A stretch of DNA of 64,000 nucleotides. It comes from Moraxella sp. ZY210820 (GTDB lineage: Bacteria; Pseudomonadota; Gammaproteobacteria; Pseudomonadales; Moraxellaceae). Each line of letters opens with the position of its first letter. The first letter of the stretch is position 1. The translations under genes and the position numbers were made by a program. Under the pieces are notes generated by a model, which saw nothing but the letters and a program-made list of their open reading frames with translations, made no database searches and was not told the origin of the DNA. Where the stretch lies: assembly GCF_030674635.1 (NCBI RefSeq), contig NZ_CP089978.1, forward strand, positions 1 to 64,000, read 5' to 3'. Below are positions 11,088 to 18,992 of this stretch, piece by piece.

Positions 11088-11539
11088 TGAGATTTGAGCG
11101 TTTTGATGTCAAATACGATAGAACCATCTTTGATTGTGGTTATCAAGCTATCAATCATTATTTGTGGAATATGGCAAATCAACATCATAAAAAAGGTATT
11201 TCAAAGACACATTTATTAGTCGATGGTGATGAAATTTTGGGCTTTTATACATTATCAAATATTAGTATTGATAATCAGACAGGTTTTATTAAAGGTTATC
11301 CGAGACAAATTCCAGCAGTGTTAATTGGTCGAATGGGGGTATCTGTAAAATATCAGGGACAAGGTTTATCAAAAACATTGTTGTCTCATGCTATCAATAA
11401 GGTACAGGCTTTAAGTTTAGATACAGGTATTGCCTTTGTTATGATTGATGCAAAAACGGATGAACTCTCACAATATTATCAGCGTTTAGGCTTTAAATCG
11501 ATAGATGGATTATTACTTCTAGCCATTCAACAATCATAA
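11087..11539 (+). CDS. GNAT toxin, TacT-like
   Basis: TacT-type toxins acetylate the amino group of charged tRNAs and stop translation. This 150-residue protein shows the family pattern: FDCGYQAINHYLWNMANQ near the N-terminus, GFYTLSNISI in the middle, IGRMGVSVKYQGQGLSKTLL as the acetyl-CoA loop, and YYQRLGF near residue 131 carrying the likely catalytic Tyr. It starts at ATG 11087, overlapping the antitoxin stop (TGATG); a GTG at 11084 is also in frame. All key motifs are present, so it looks functional. It is flanked by two PF10127 nucleotidyltransferase genes. Confidence 0.85.
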   Translation: MRFERFDVKYDRTIFDCGYQAINHYLWNMANQHHKKGISKTHLLVDGDEILGFYTLSNISIDNQTGFIKGYPRQIPAVLIGRMGVSVKYQGQGLSKTLLSHAINKVQALSLDTGIAFVMIDAKTDELSQYYQRLGFKSIDGLLLLAIQQS

Positions 11540-11551
11540 AGTAGAAATAAA

Positions 11552-12622
11552 ATGCTCACAATTCACGATTTAAAATCACAAAACTTAATTTTACTAGAAT
11601 GTATTTCAGGGTCAAAAGCCTATGGTTTAGATACACCTACATCAGATACGGATATTAAAGGGGTATTTTATTTACCAAAATCTTATTATTATGGTTTACA
11701 TAAACAGTATATTCCACAAATTGCGAATGAAACCAATGACATTGTCTATTATGAATTAGGACGATTTATTGAACTATTATTACAAAATAATCCTAATATG
11801 ATGGAGTTGTTGGCAACACCAAGCGATAAAATCTTATATAAACATCCATTGATGAATTACTTTAAACCAGAATGGTTTATTAGCAAATTATGTATGCAAA
11901 CATTTGCAGGGTTTGCAACGGCACAAATTAAAAAAGCTCGAGGTTTTAATAAAAAAATTGTCAATCCAATTGCGAAAGAAAAGAAAAATATTTTAGATTT
12001 TTGTGTGGTTTTTCAAGGTGGGCAGAGTATCGATGTTAAAAAATGGCTCGAAAAAAATCATCTTGAACAATCTCAAATGGGTTTATCTGCTATGCCCCAC
12101 GCAACTCAAATGTATGCCATGTTTGTTGATGATGGAACAATGAATTTTTCAGGTATTATCCGTCATGAGGATAATACGCAAGTGTTATTGAGTTCTATTC
12201 CTAAAGGTTTAAATCCAATCGCCTATTTGTCATTTAATCAGATGGGCTTTTCTAAATATTGCAATGATTATCAAGCCTATTGGCATTGGGTTGAGCATCG
12301 CAATGAGCAACGCTATCAAACAACCGAACAACACGGTAAAGGTTATGATAGCAAAAATATGATGCATACCATTCGTTTGTTACAAACTGCGTTGGATATT
12401 GCTCAAACGGGTCAGGTCAATGTAAAACGAGCAAATCGTGATGAATTGTTAGCCATAAAAGCAGGTAATTTTGAATATGATGCGTTGATTGTTTGGGCAG
12501 AGCGATTGGAAGATGAAATAAAAATAGCATTTCAACAGAGTTCACTACCTGCAAAACCAGATGAAAATAAAATAGTACAAACTTTAGCTAAAATTCGTGA
12601 GCAATTATATGCTGAGACTTGA
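11552..12622 (+). CDS. RlaP-type nucleotidyltransferase (PF10127), copy 2
   Basis: This 356-residue protein begins with a second RlaP-like nucleotidyltransferase domain: the G-S pair at 20-21 in CISGSKAYGLDTPTSDTDIKG and metal-binding D32 and D34. It is about 100 residues longer than copy 1 and not closely similar to it outside the motif, so the two are distant paralogues rather than a recent duplication. The C-terminal part includes YDSKNMMHTIRLLQTALDIA, a helical segment typical of the family. It follows the TacT-like gene by 12 bp and may be co-transcribed with it. The substrate is unknown. Confidence 0.8.
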   Translation: MLTIHDLKSQNLILLECISGSKAYGLDTPTSDTDIKGVFYLPKSYYYGLHKQYIPQIANETNDIVYYELGRFIELLLQNNPNMMELLATPSDKILYKHPLMNYFKPEWFISKLCMQTFAGFATAQIKKARGFNKKIVNPIAKEKKNILDFCVVFQGGQSIDVKKWLEKNHLEQSQMGLSAMPHATQMYAMFVDDGTMNFSGIIRHEDNTQVLLSSIPKGLNPIAYLSFNQMGFSKYCNDYQAYWHWVEHRNEQRYQTTEQHGKGYDSKNMMHTIRLLQTALDIAQTGQVNVKRANRDELLAIKAGNFEYDALIVWAERLEDEIKIAFQQSSLPAKPDENKIVQTLAKIREQLYAET

Positions 12623-12677
12623 AGTTTGTATTCTAAAAGATATAATATAAATACATATTTAAGTTTAGGAAATAACC

Positions 12678-13544
12678 ATGTCGAATCTAATCTGCTATAA
12701 ACAATTTCCAATATGGTCTGCCAATCTTATTCCACAAGGTTTTAAACAACCACATAATACTCAACAAGGAACATGGGCAAAATTAGAAATTCTTAAGGGA
12801 ACATTAACGTTTGCTTTTGTTACGTCTGAGGGTGAAATGATTTCACTGCATGATTTTGATAAAAACACACAACCACCAATGATTGAACCACAAGTTTGGC
12901 ATCAAATTGTTGAAGTGAGTGATGATGTAGAATGTCAATTGTCATTTTACTGTGAAGAGATTGATTATTTTGCAAAAAAGTATCAAATAACCGCAGTGCA
13001 TTCAGAGGTTAAAGAGGCGTTACCGCAACTAAATGTGGGACGAGCCTTAGATTTAGGCTGTGGTATGGGAAGAAATAGTCTATTTTTAAGCCAATATGGT
13101 TTTCAAGTAGATGCGTGGGATAATAATGAAAACAGTTTGGCTAAACTGAATGAAATACTACAACATGAACAAATTCAACAAATTAAAACAGAAATACGAG
13201 ATTTAAACTTAAATGTTCATATTGAGCAAGCGTATGATTTTATTTTATCGACCGTTGTATTTATGTTTTTACAACCACAGTGTATAGCACCACTCATTCA
13301 AAGTATGCAAAATGCAACAAAAATTGGCGGTTTTAATTTAATTGTTTGTGCAATGGATAGTGAAGATTATCCTGTGAATATGCCTTTTTCATTCACTTTT
13401 AAAACGAATGAATTACAGCGTTATTATCGACAGTGGAATATTGTGAAGTATAATGAAGATGTTGGACAATTACATAAAGTTGATGCTAATGGGCAACGCA
13501 TTCAACTCCGTTTTGCAACATTATTGGCACAAAGAATAGCGTAA
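12678..13544 (+). CDS. tehB: TehB-like SAM-dependent methyltransferase
   Basis: TehB methylates tellurite and related substrates and confers tellurite tolerance. The 288-residue protein has the two-part layout known from Haemophilus TehB: an N-terminal cupin-like DUF1971 domain (about 1-95, with KLEILKGTLTF and PPMIEPQVWHQI) and a C-terminal Rossmann methyltransferase with motif I ALDLGCGMGRNSLFL at 123-137. It has its own promoter-sized gap upstream. A parS-like site begins 6 bp after the stop codon. Confidence 0.85.
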   Translation: MSNLICYKQFPIWSANLIPQGFKQPHNTQQGTWAKLEILKGTLTFAFVTSEGEMISLHDFDKNTQPPMIEPQVWHQIVEVSDDVECQLSFYCEEIDYFAKKYQITAVHSEVKEALPQLNVGRALDLGCGMGRNSLFLSQYGFQVDAWDNNENSLAKLNEILQHEQIQQIKTEIRDLNLNVHIEQAYDFILSTVVFMFLQPQCIAPLIQSMQNATKIGGFNLIVCAMDSEDYPVNMPFSFTFKTNELQRYYRQWNIVKYNEDVGQLHKVDANGQRIQLRFATLLAQRIA

Positions 13545-13549
13545 ATTGA

Positions 13550-13565
13550 TGTTCCACGTGAAACA
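13550..13565. promoter_or_regulatory. parS-like site 6 (after tehB)
   Basis: TGTTCCACGTGAAACA is a hybrid of the TTCC and GAAAC half-site versions. It lies 6 bp after the tehB stop codon and is the last site of the origin-proximal cluster. Confidence 0.75.
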
Positions 13566-13607
13566 TTGCAATGATAGATATTGATAGAGTTTTATTTGAG
13601 CTATTTA

Positions 13608-13636
13608 CAGTGATGAAATGATATTTTTCATCACTG
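13608..13636. terminator. Hairpin between tehB and avtA
   Basis: An 11-bp perfect stem CAGTGATGAAA / TTTCATCACTG with a 7-nt loop lies between these convergent genes. The downstream tracts are only moderately T-rich, so termination is likely but not certain. Confidence 0.55.
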
Positions 13637-13673
13637 CGAAAGAAAAATCTATTTGAGTAGATGATTTTCCTAC

Positions 13674-14987
13674 CTATTTTATAGCATGATTTTTATAAAT
13701 ATTTCTGACTACTTCGCCAATGGTTTGAATTCCCTTTTCTAATACATCATCGGCTTGAGCGATACTCATACGAATACATTGATGAGCATGAGCAAAATTT
13801 TGCGTATCCACACCAACAAAGAAATGTTCACTTGGAATAATTAATGTACCTTTTTGTTTAAGTATTTCATAAAGTTGTTGTGTAGAAATTGGTAAATGTT
13901 CAAACCAAATCCATAAGAATATTGCTCCTTCAGGCTGATGAATTTTCACTTGTGGAAAGTCTTTAAACTCTTTTTTTAATAAATGAATGGCAGTATGTGC
14001 TTGCTGTAAATAAAATGGGCGGATATGCTCTAGTGATAACGTTTTTAAACGGTCATCATTTAATAATGGTGTAGCAATTGCACAACCAAAACGGTTTGGT
14101 GCAAGATTAATAATTGCATTTAAACTACTAATTGCTTTCACTACATCAGGGTGTGCTACGATAATTCCCGTGCGTACACCTGCTAAACCAATTTTGGATA
14201 AGCTAAAACACAAAATAATATTATTATGCCATGTTAAAGTGGTTTCACGATGGATAATATTAGGAAATGGCATACCGTAGGCATTATCAATAATTAATGG
14301 AATGTTGTATTGCTGGGCAATGTTGTCTAAACGTTCCATTTCATCATCAGTTAGAACATTCCCTGTTGGATTGGTTGGACGTGAGCAACAAATTGCCCCA
14401 ATTTTACCTTGTTTGAGTTCTGGTAAATTTTCTAAGGCATTGAAATCAACACGATATTTAAAAAATCCTTCCTGCCCTTGATATTGCGTATGTTCAATTT
14501 CAGGTTGAATGGCAATAAAATGTTTACCATCAATATGGGCATCAGCATAGCCGATATATTCGGGAGCAAGTGGTAATAAAATGGATTTATCCGTTCCATC
14601 ATCAAATTGTCCACCAAATAAATTAAATAGATAGAAAAAAGCATTTTGTGAGCCATTGGTTAAAGCAATATTATCTTTGCTAATATTCCAATCATAATGG
14701 CGATTGAAAAAATCAACTAAGGCTTGAATAAATTTTGCATCGCCTTGTGGTGTAGAATAATTATTAATGCTATCTAAGGCAATGTTTTGACTTAGATTTT
14801 TTTCATCTTGAATAATATGTTGTAAACTTTCTAAATAGATTTGATTAACTGCTTCAATATGTGCAGGATTACCACCACCAAGCATATTAATTGGCTGTTC
14901 GCTATTGAGTGCATTACCTAAATCGTCCATGAGTTGTAAAATACCGCTATTTTGAGTAAATTTTTTGCCAAATTTTGAAATGTTCAT
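13674..14987 (-). CDS. avtA: Valine-pyruvate aminotransferase
   Basis: AvtA is a PLP enzyme that transfers an amino group between valine and pyruvate, giving alanine and 2-oxoisovalerate. The 437-residue protein is full length, with fold-type I landmarks: LTNGSQNAFFYLF (cofactor phosphate-binding region), CSRPTNPTGNVLTDDE, LIIDNAYGMPFP with the cofactor-pairing Asp, and FSLSKIGLAGVRTG with PLP-binding Lys265. It is monocistronic and convergent with tehB. The 95-bp gap to the upstream XRE gene may hold its promoter. Confidence 0.92.
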   Translation of the reverse strand: MNISKFGKKFTQNSGILQLMDDLGNALNSEQPINMLGGGNPAHIEAVNQIYLESLQHIIQDEKNLSQNIALDSINNYSTPQGDAKFIQALVDFFNRHYDWNISKDNIALTNGSQNAFFYLFNLFGGQFDDGTDKSILLPLAPEYIGYADAHIDGKHFIAIQPEIEHTQYQGQEGFFKYRVDFNALENLPELKQGKIGAICCSRPTNPTGNVLTDDEMERLDNIAQQYNIPLIIDNAYGMPFPNIIHRETTLTWHNNIILCFSLSKIGLAGVRTGIIVAHPDVVKAISSLNAIINLAPNRFGCAIATPLLNDDRLKTLSLEHIRPFYLQQAHTAIHLLKKEFKDFPQVKIHQPEGAIFLWIWFEHLPISTQQLYEILKQKGTLIIPSEHFFVGVDTQNFAHAHQCIRMSIAQADDVLEKGIQTIGEVVRNIYKNHAIK

Positions 14988-15082
14988 ATTAAAGCCTAAA
15001 TCATCTAAAACAGCTATTTTAACATTTTAAGTATAAGAAAAAATAGAGATAACAACCGTTTTACATCATCTAGGTGTATTTT

Positions 15083-15472
15083 TTAGCGATTATTGAGCTG
15101 ATTTAAGGCAACTTTTAAAGTTTCAATTTCATTTTTAAGTTGATGAATCATTTCATCTTTATGTTGAATAATCAAATTAAGTTTTTGAATTTCATAACTT
15201 AATTCACTATTGCTATTATTTTTTAGATTATTATAATTATGTACGTTATCCCCTATATTAATAAAAATATCAGTTTGCGTATCATCAAGTAAATCACGAG
15301 CATTTACATTAAAAATTTGAGCGATTTTTTGTAATTTGTCGATATGTAAATTGGTTTCACCACGTTCAATTTTAGCATAACCACCACTAGACATATTGAG
15401 TTGAGTTGCGACATCTTCTTGTGATAATTGATTAATTTCTCGGAAAATGCGAATTTTTTCATGTGCTTTCAT
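15083..15472 (-). CDS. XRE-family transcriptional regulator with coiled-coil tail
   Basis: This 129-residue protein has an N-terminal HTH_3 domain (about 5-60: IREINQ..SQEDVATQLNMSSGGYAKIERGETN). The C-terminal 45 residues are rich in K, E, Q and L in heptad-like spacing and probably form a coiled coil for dimerisation. Its promoter and a 19-bp inverted repeat lie immediately upstream (15491-15519), implying autorepression. Its targets could also include the divergent gene for an exported protein at 15662, which starts 190 bp away. Confidence 0.85.
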   Translation of the reverse strand: MKAHEKIRIFREINQLSQEDVATQLNMSSGGYAKIERGETNLHIDKLQKIAQIFNVNARDLLDDTQTDIFINIGDNVHNYNNLKNNSNSELSYEIQKLNLIIQHKDEMIHQLKNEIETLKVALNQLNNR

Positions 15473-15490
15473 TTTTAAACTCTATTGTAA

Positions 15491-15519
15491 ATTATACAAA
15501 TTGGACAGAAATTGTCTAA
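15491..15519 (-). promoter_or_regulatory. Promoter and operator of the XRE gene
   Basis: On the minus strand a -35 TAGACA (15513-15518) and a -10 TATAAT (15491-15496) are separated by 16 bp. The -35 lies inside the inverted repeat TTGGACA-N5-TGTCTAA (15501-15519). A dimeric repressor bound there would block RNA polymerase. Confidence 0.6.
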
Positions 15520-15661
15520 ATTGTGGCTGGCTATTTTTTACAAACATGATACATTATGAGTAATTTTACAGCAAATAGTCAAGTATTGTGTAAAATTTCA
15601 TGGTGTTTTATTTACTGCAAAGTAAATAAAAAGGATTTCAATCAATCAATGAAGGTGTAAA

Positions 15662-16141
15662 ATGTTAAAGAAATTAGGACTTACACTTGCAATTGCAGGT
15701 ATGGCATTAGTGCCAAATGTGAGTTTTGCAAATAATCAGGCGAAAATTGATGTTGTGAAAAAGGCGGTTTTCAATGGAAAAGTTAGTCCATATGCCACAC
15801 AAGAATTTAAATCAATTTTACAAAAAGCTCATCAAATTGATAAAAAAATGAGTTTGCTCCCAGATTATGAAGGAATGGGTTGTGAGTTTGCTGAGCATTA
15901 CTATTTAGGACATGGTAATGGCGGTCCAGAGAAACAAGACTTTAAAAATTTAAAAGCGAATGTGTTACAAGGCGGTGATGTACAAGTTACTTATACATTA
16001 TGGGGCAATAAAGAATCTTTACGCTTCAAATTAGCTTGTAATGGTAGTTCATGTTTAATTAACGATGTACATAGTAAAGATTTTGGTAGTCTCAAACAAG
16101 ACGCTAAAAAAATGATTGCAACTAACAGTTGTGGATATTAA
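15662..16141 (+). CDS. Exported protein of unknown function
   Basis: This 159-residue protein has a Sec signal peptide, MLKKLGLTLAIAGMALVPNVSFA, with likely cleavage after residue 23. The mature protein of about 136 residues contains four Cys (GMGCEF, LACNG, SSCLI, NSCGY), which could form two disulfides in the periplasm. The shape recalls small periplasmic DUF3828-like proteins, but the family is not certain. It is the first of three consecutive genes for small exported proteins. Confidence 0.7.
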   Translation: MLKKLGLTLAIAGMALVPNVSFANNQAKIDVVKKAVFNGKVSPYATQEFKSILQKAHQIDKKMSLLPDYEGMGCEFAEHYYLGHGNGGPEKQDFKNLKANVLQGGDVQVTYTLWGNKESLRFKLACNGSSCLINDVHSKDFGSLKQDAKKMIATNSCGY

Positions 16142-16161
16142 TTTACTTGGGAAGATTTGTA

Positions 16162-16521
16162 ATGTTATTGAAAAAAGTAGTTTTAGGTAGTGTTATTGTT
16201 ATAACTTGTTTTATAACAACAATAAGTAATGCCCAAAATTTACCATTTGTAGGTACTCGTCATTTTAATTTTGATACTGGAAGTGGTACAGGACAAAGTA
16301 TTACTATTCGTAAAGATGGTACTACAACTATCAAATTGCATGGTGTAGTAAGTACAGGTGTTATTTATAAAGGTAAATACAAATCTCTTATGCCTGTTGA
16401 AAATGGTTATTACAAAATTGTAGGTAATAAAATTCAATGGCTTGATGAGAGAAAGAATGTGATGGAATGTCCAACGCCATATAATTATGAGGCTAAGTGT
16501 ATTCAAACGCTTAGTAAATAG
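16162..16521 (+). CDS. Exported protein of unknown function
   Basis: This 119-residue protein starts at ATG 16162, which gives a good signal peptide: MLLKKVVLGSVIVITCFITT, then ISNAQ with likely cleavage after SNA. The mature part is beta-rich (GTRHFNFDTGSGTGQSITIR, GTTTIKLHGVVSTG) and has two Cys near the end, suggesting a small lipocalin-like or beta-sandwich fold. It lies 20 bp after the previous exported-protein gene, and a hairpin follows it. The family was not recognised. Confidence 0.65.
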   Translation: MLLKKVVLGSVIVITCFITTISNAQNLPFVGTRHFNFDTGSGTGQSITIRKDGTTTIKLHGVVSTGVIYKGKYKSLMPVENGYYKIVGNKIQWLDERKNVMECPTPYNYEAKCIQTLSK

Positions 16522-16562
16522 TAATAAGGTTGTTTTAAACAGAAATTTATTTCATCTAACAA

Positions 16563-16591
16563 GAGTAAGGTACATAATAAGCACCTTACTC
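16563..16591 (+). terminator. Hairpin after the second exported-protein gene
   Basis: GAGTAAGGT (16563-16571) pairs with ACCTTACTC (16583-16591) across an 11-nt loop, followed by GTTATTTAT. It is a plausible but weak intrinsic terminator. Confidence 0.5.
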
Positions 16592-16621
16592 GTTATTTAT
16601 CTTATATTGTAGTAGGTGGTA

Positions 16622-17095
16622 ATGAATATTTTAAATAAATTCTTCTTTATTATTGGTTTAGCTACAGTTTCTACATTTAGCTATGCAGGAACATACTGCG
16701 ATAAACAAATAGGCTATTGTGTAGATTTCCCAAGTAATGTAACTGTAAAAGAAGCAACCCCACAAGGTAATGGGCGTATGTTTAAATTAGCTCATTCTAA
16801 TGCTTATATTATGAGTAGTGCGGATTATAATACTACATCTAATGGTATTTTAACTGGTGTAGCCTATTTAAAAGAACGACAACAATTTTACCATCAATAT
16901 TATCGTGTTACTTATGAGTTGCTAAAGAATAACTCTTATACAGTAAGCGGTTATGATAATCGTGGTATTATTTTCTATGAAACCATCAAAGTAAAAGGAA
17001 ATAGGAATATTTCAATTTATTTTGAATATCCAACATCTGACAAAGCAAAAATGAATAATGTTATTAAACAAATGCAAGGTTCATTACGTTTTTAA
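16622..17095 (+). CDS. Exported protein of unknown function
   Basis: This 157-residue protein starts at ATG 16622 after GTAGGTGG; a GTG at 16616 is in frame but less likely. The signal peptide ends FSYA, with cleavage before GTYCDKQIGYCVDFP. The mature protein begins with a Cys pair and then resembles a small alpha/beta domain, ending KMNNVIKQMQGSLRF. No family was recognised. It is third in the group of exported-protein genes and converges on anmK. Confidence 0.65.
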   Translation: MNILNKFFFIIGLATVSTFSYAGTYCDKQIGYCVDFPSNVTVKEATPQGNGRMFKLAHSNAYIMSSADYNTTSNGILTGVAYLKERQQFYHQYYRVTYELLKNNSYTVSGYDNRGIIFYETIKVKGNRNISIYFEYPTSDKAKMNNVIKQMQGSLRF

Positions 17096-17119
17096 TTCCT
17101 ATTCAACACCCTTAAAATT

Positions 17120-18250
17120 TTAAGGATGCGTCATACTTCCTAACACTCGATAACCACTTGCCCCCGTTACCGCAGGTAAATTCCCTGCTAAATGCTGACA
17201 ATATCGCATGGCTAACCAAGCAAAAGCCGTTGCTTCTACCCATGTTGGTGCAATACCTAAATCCGCAGTGGTTTGTACTGACCAATTATGTTTACGCAGT
17301 CGCCAACGTAATTGTTCCAATAAATGTGAATTATATGCACCACCACCACAGACATAAACTTCGCCTGTATCCATCAATTCACAACGATAAATCGCCTTTT
17401 TAATTGCTCGTGTGGTTAATTTCATTAACGTGGCTTGAATATTTTCTGGTGTATCTTCTAGTTCGTCATAATCTAAATCATTACGCCAATCGCTGATTTG
17501 GTCATCAAGCCATTCAATATTAAAATCTTCTCGCCCCGTACTTTTTGGCGGTTCTTTAGCAAAATAATCATGGCTTGATAATCGTTCTAATAAGGAACGA
17601 ATCGGCTGTCCATAGGCTGACCAATCGCCATTTTCATCATAAGGTTGTCCTGTATGACGTTCACACCATGCATCCATTAAAATATTTGCAGGTCCTGTAT
17701 CAAAACCATACACTTGATTAGGCTGACCAGCAGGTAACATACTGACATTAGCAATACCGCCTAAATTTAAAATCACACGATGAATGCTGTCATGTTGGAA
17801 TAAGGCTTGATGAAAGGCTGGTACGAGAGGAGCTCCTTGCCCACCAGCAGCTAAATCTCGCATACGGAAATCATGGATTACAGGTAAACCTGTCATTTCG
17901 CTAATGGTATGGGCATCGCCTATTTGTAAGCTAAAACCATTTTCAGGGCGGTGGCGAATGGTTTGTCCGTGAGAACCAATCGCTTTAATCTTATTTTTAT
18001 CTAACTGATTTTCATCAATTAAACGGTTGATGGCATGACCAATCATTTTACCCAATGCAACGTGAGCAATGCCCATACGGTCAATTTCATTATCGTCAGG
18101 CAAGGTTAATGCCATTAATTGACTGCGTAAATCTTCATCGAATGGTACAGTAAGTGTCGCATGTAGCGTTAAAGGTTCAAAAGAAACCGCAACAACATCT
18201 AAACCGTCCATACTTGTGCCTGTCATCACACCGATATAGATTAAACTCAT
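17120..18250 (-). CDS. anmK: Anhydro-N-acetylmuramic acid kinase
   Basis: AnmK phosphorylates 1,6-anhydro-MurNAc recovered from peptidoglycan turnover and opens its anhydro ring to give MurNAc-6-phosphate. The 376-residue protein has the family start YIGVMTGTSMDGLDVV (ATP-binding phosphate-1 loop), GSHGQTIRH, LNLGGIANVS, GFDTGPANILMD and YVCGGGAYN. All the conserved blocks of the ASKHA-fold sugar kinase are present. It is monocistronic. Confidence 0.95.
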   Translation of the reverse strand: MSLIYIGVMTGTSMDGLDVVAVSFEPLTLHATLTVPFDEDLRSQLMALTLPDDNEIDRMGIAHVALGKMIGHAINRLIDENQLDKNKIKAIGSHGQTIRHRPENGFSLQIGDAHTISEMTGLPVIHDFRMRDLAAGGQGAPLVPAFHQALFQHDSIHRVILNLGGIANVSMLPAGQPNQVYGFDTGPANILMDAWCERHTGQPYDENGDWSAYGQPIRSLLERLSSHDYFAKEPPKSTGREDFNIEWLDDQISDWRNDLDYDELEDTPENIQATLMKLTTRAIKKAIYRCELMDTGEVYVCGGGAYNSHLLEQLRWRLRKHNWSVQTTADLGIAPTWVEATAFAWLAMRYCQHLAGNLPAVTGASGYRVLGSMTHP

Positions 18251-18385
18251 GGGAAATTTTGCTCATTTTATTAGATGGTTTAGTATAACGTATTCTGTGA
18301 AAATGTGTAAGATAAACATGAGACTAGATTTTTAGATTTAAAATCAGTACAATAAAATTTTAGATAAAATATTGGGAGTGATGTT

Positions 18386-18649
18386 GTGCATATAGTAAGT
18401 TATAGTGATATTCGCAGTAATTTAAAAACACATATTGACCGTACGATTAATGATGCTGATGTTACTCTCATTCATCGTAAACAAGGTGGAAATGCGGTTT
18501 TAATGAGTGAAACACATTTTAATGGTTTGATGGAAACGCTATATTTACTTTCTAGTAAAGCGAATCGTAATGCTTTAGAACGTGCAATTGCTCAACATAA
18601 ATCAGGACAAGCACAAGTAAAATCATTGATTGAAGTTGATGATGAGTAG
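18386..18649 (+). CDS. YefM/Phd-family antitoxin
   Basis: YefM neutralises the ribosome-dependent RNase YoeB and represses its own operon. The 87-residue protein starts at GTG 18386, 7 bp after GGGAG, and shows the family N-terminus IVSYSDIRSNLKTHID followed by VTLIHRKQGGNAVLMSE and METLYLLSS. The tail after residue 60 is the toxin-binding region. The yoeB frame overlaps its stop by 8 bases but is interrupted by an amber codon, so this antitoxin may now be an orphan. Confidence 0.88.
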   Translation: MHIVSYSDIRSNLKTHIDRTINDADVTLIHRKQGGNAVLMSETHFNGLMETLYLLSSKANRNALERAIAQHKSGQAQVKSLIEVDDE

Positions 18650-18908
18650 GATAATCAGTTTTGTTCCTGAAGCATGGGAGCAATATCTTTATTAGCAAAC
18701 CCAAGATAAACGGACTTTAAAGCGTATTAATGCACTATTAAAGGAAATCGTTCGTACACCTTTTACAGGAATTGGTAAACCTGAAGCATTGAAAGAAAAT
18801 TTATCTGGCTATTGGTCAAGACGGATTGATGATACACATCGTTTAGTTTATGCTGTGAGTGATGATAGTATTACTGTCATTGCTTGTCGCTTTCATTATG
18901 ATGATTAA
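18642..18908 (+). pseudogene. yoeB: YoeB toxin gene with one in-frame amber codon
   Basis: Reading from ATG 18642 gives MSRIISFVPEAWEQYLY, then TAG at 18693-18695, then [18 protein letters not shown] to TAA at 18906-18908. Family members have Trp at the stop position (YLYWQ), so a single TGG to TAG change explains it. The rest of the 88-codon frame is intact and keeps the catalytic-type residues: Glu in GKPEAL, Arg in YWSRRI, and His-Tyr in RFHYDD. This looks like a very recent inactivation, a sequencing error or a read-through gene. Confidence 0.85.
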
Positions 18909-18992
18909 AAGACAAATCCTATTTTAACCATATTCTAAAACTAAAAAAAATGCTACTATATAGCCCACATAAATAAGCCAAGCGAGATAAAC

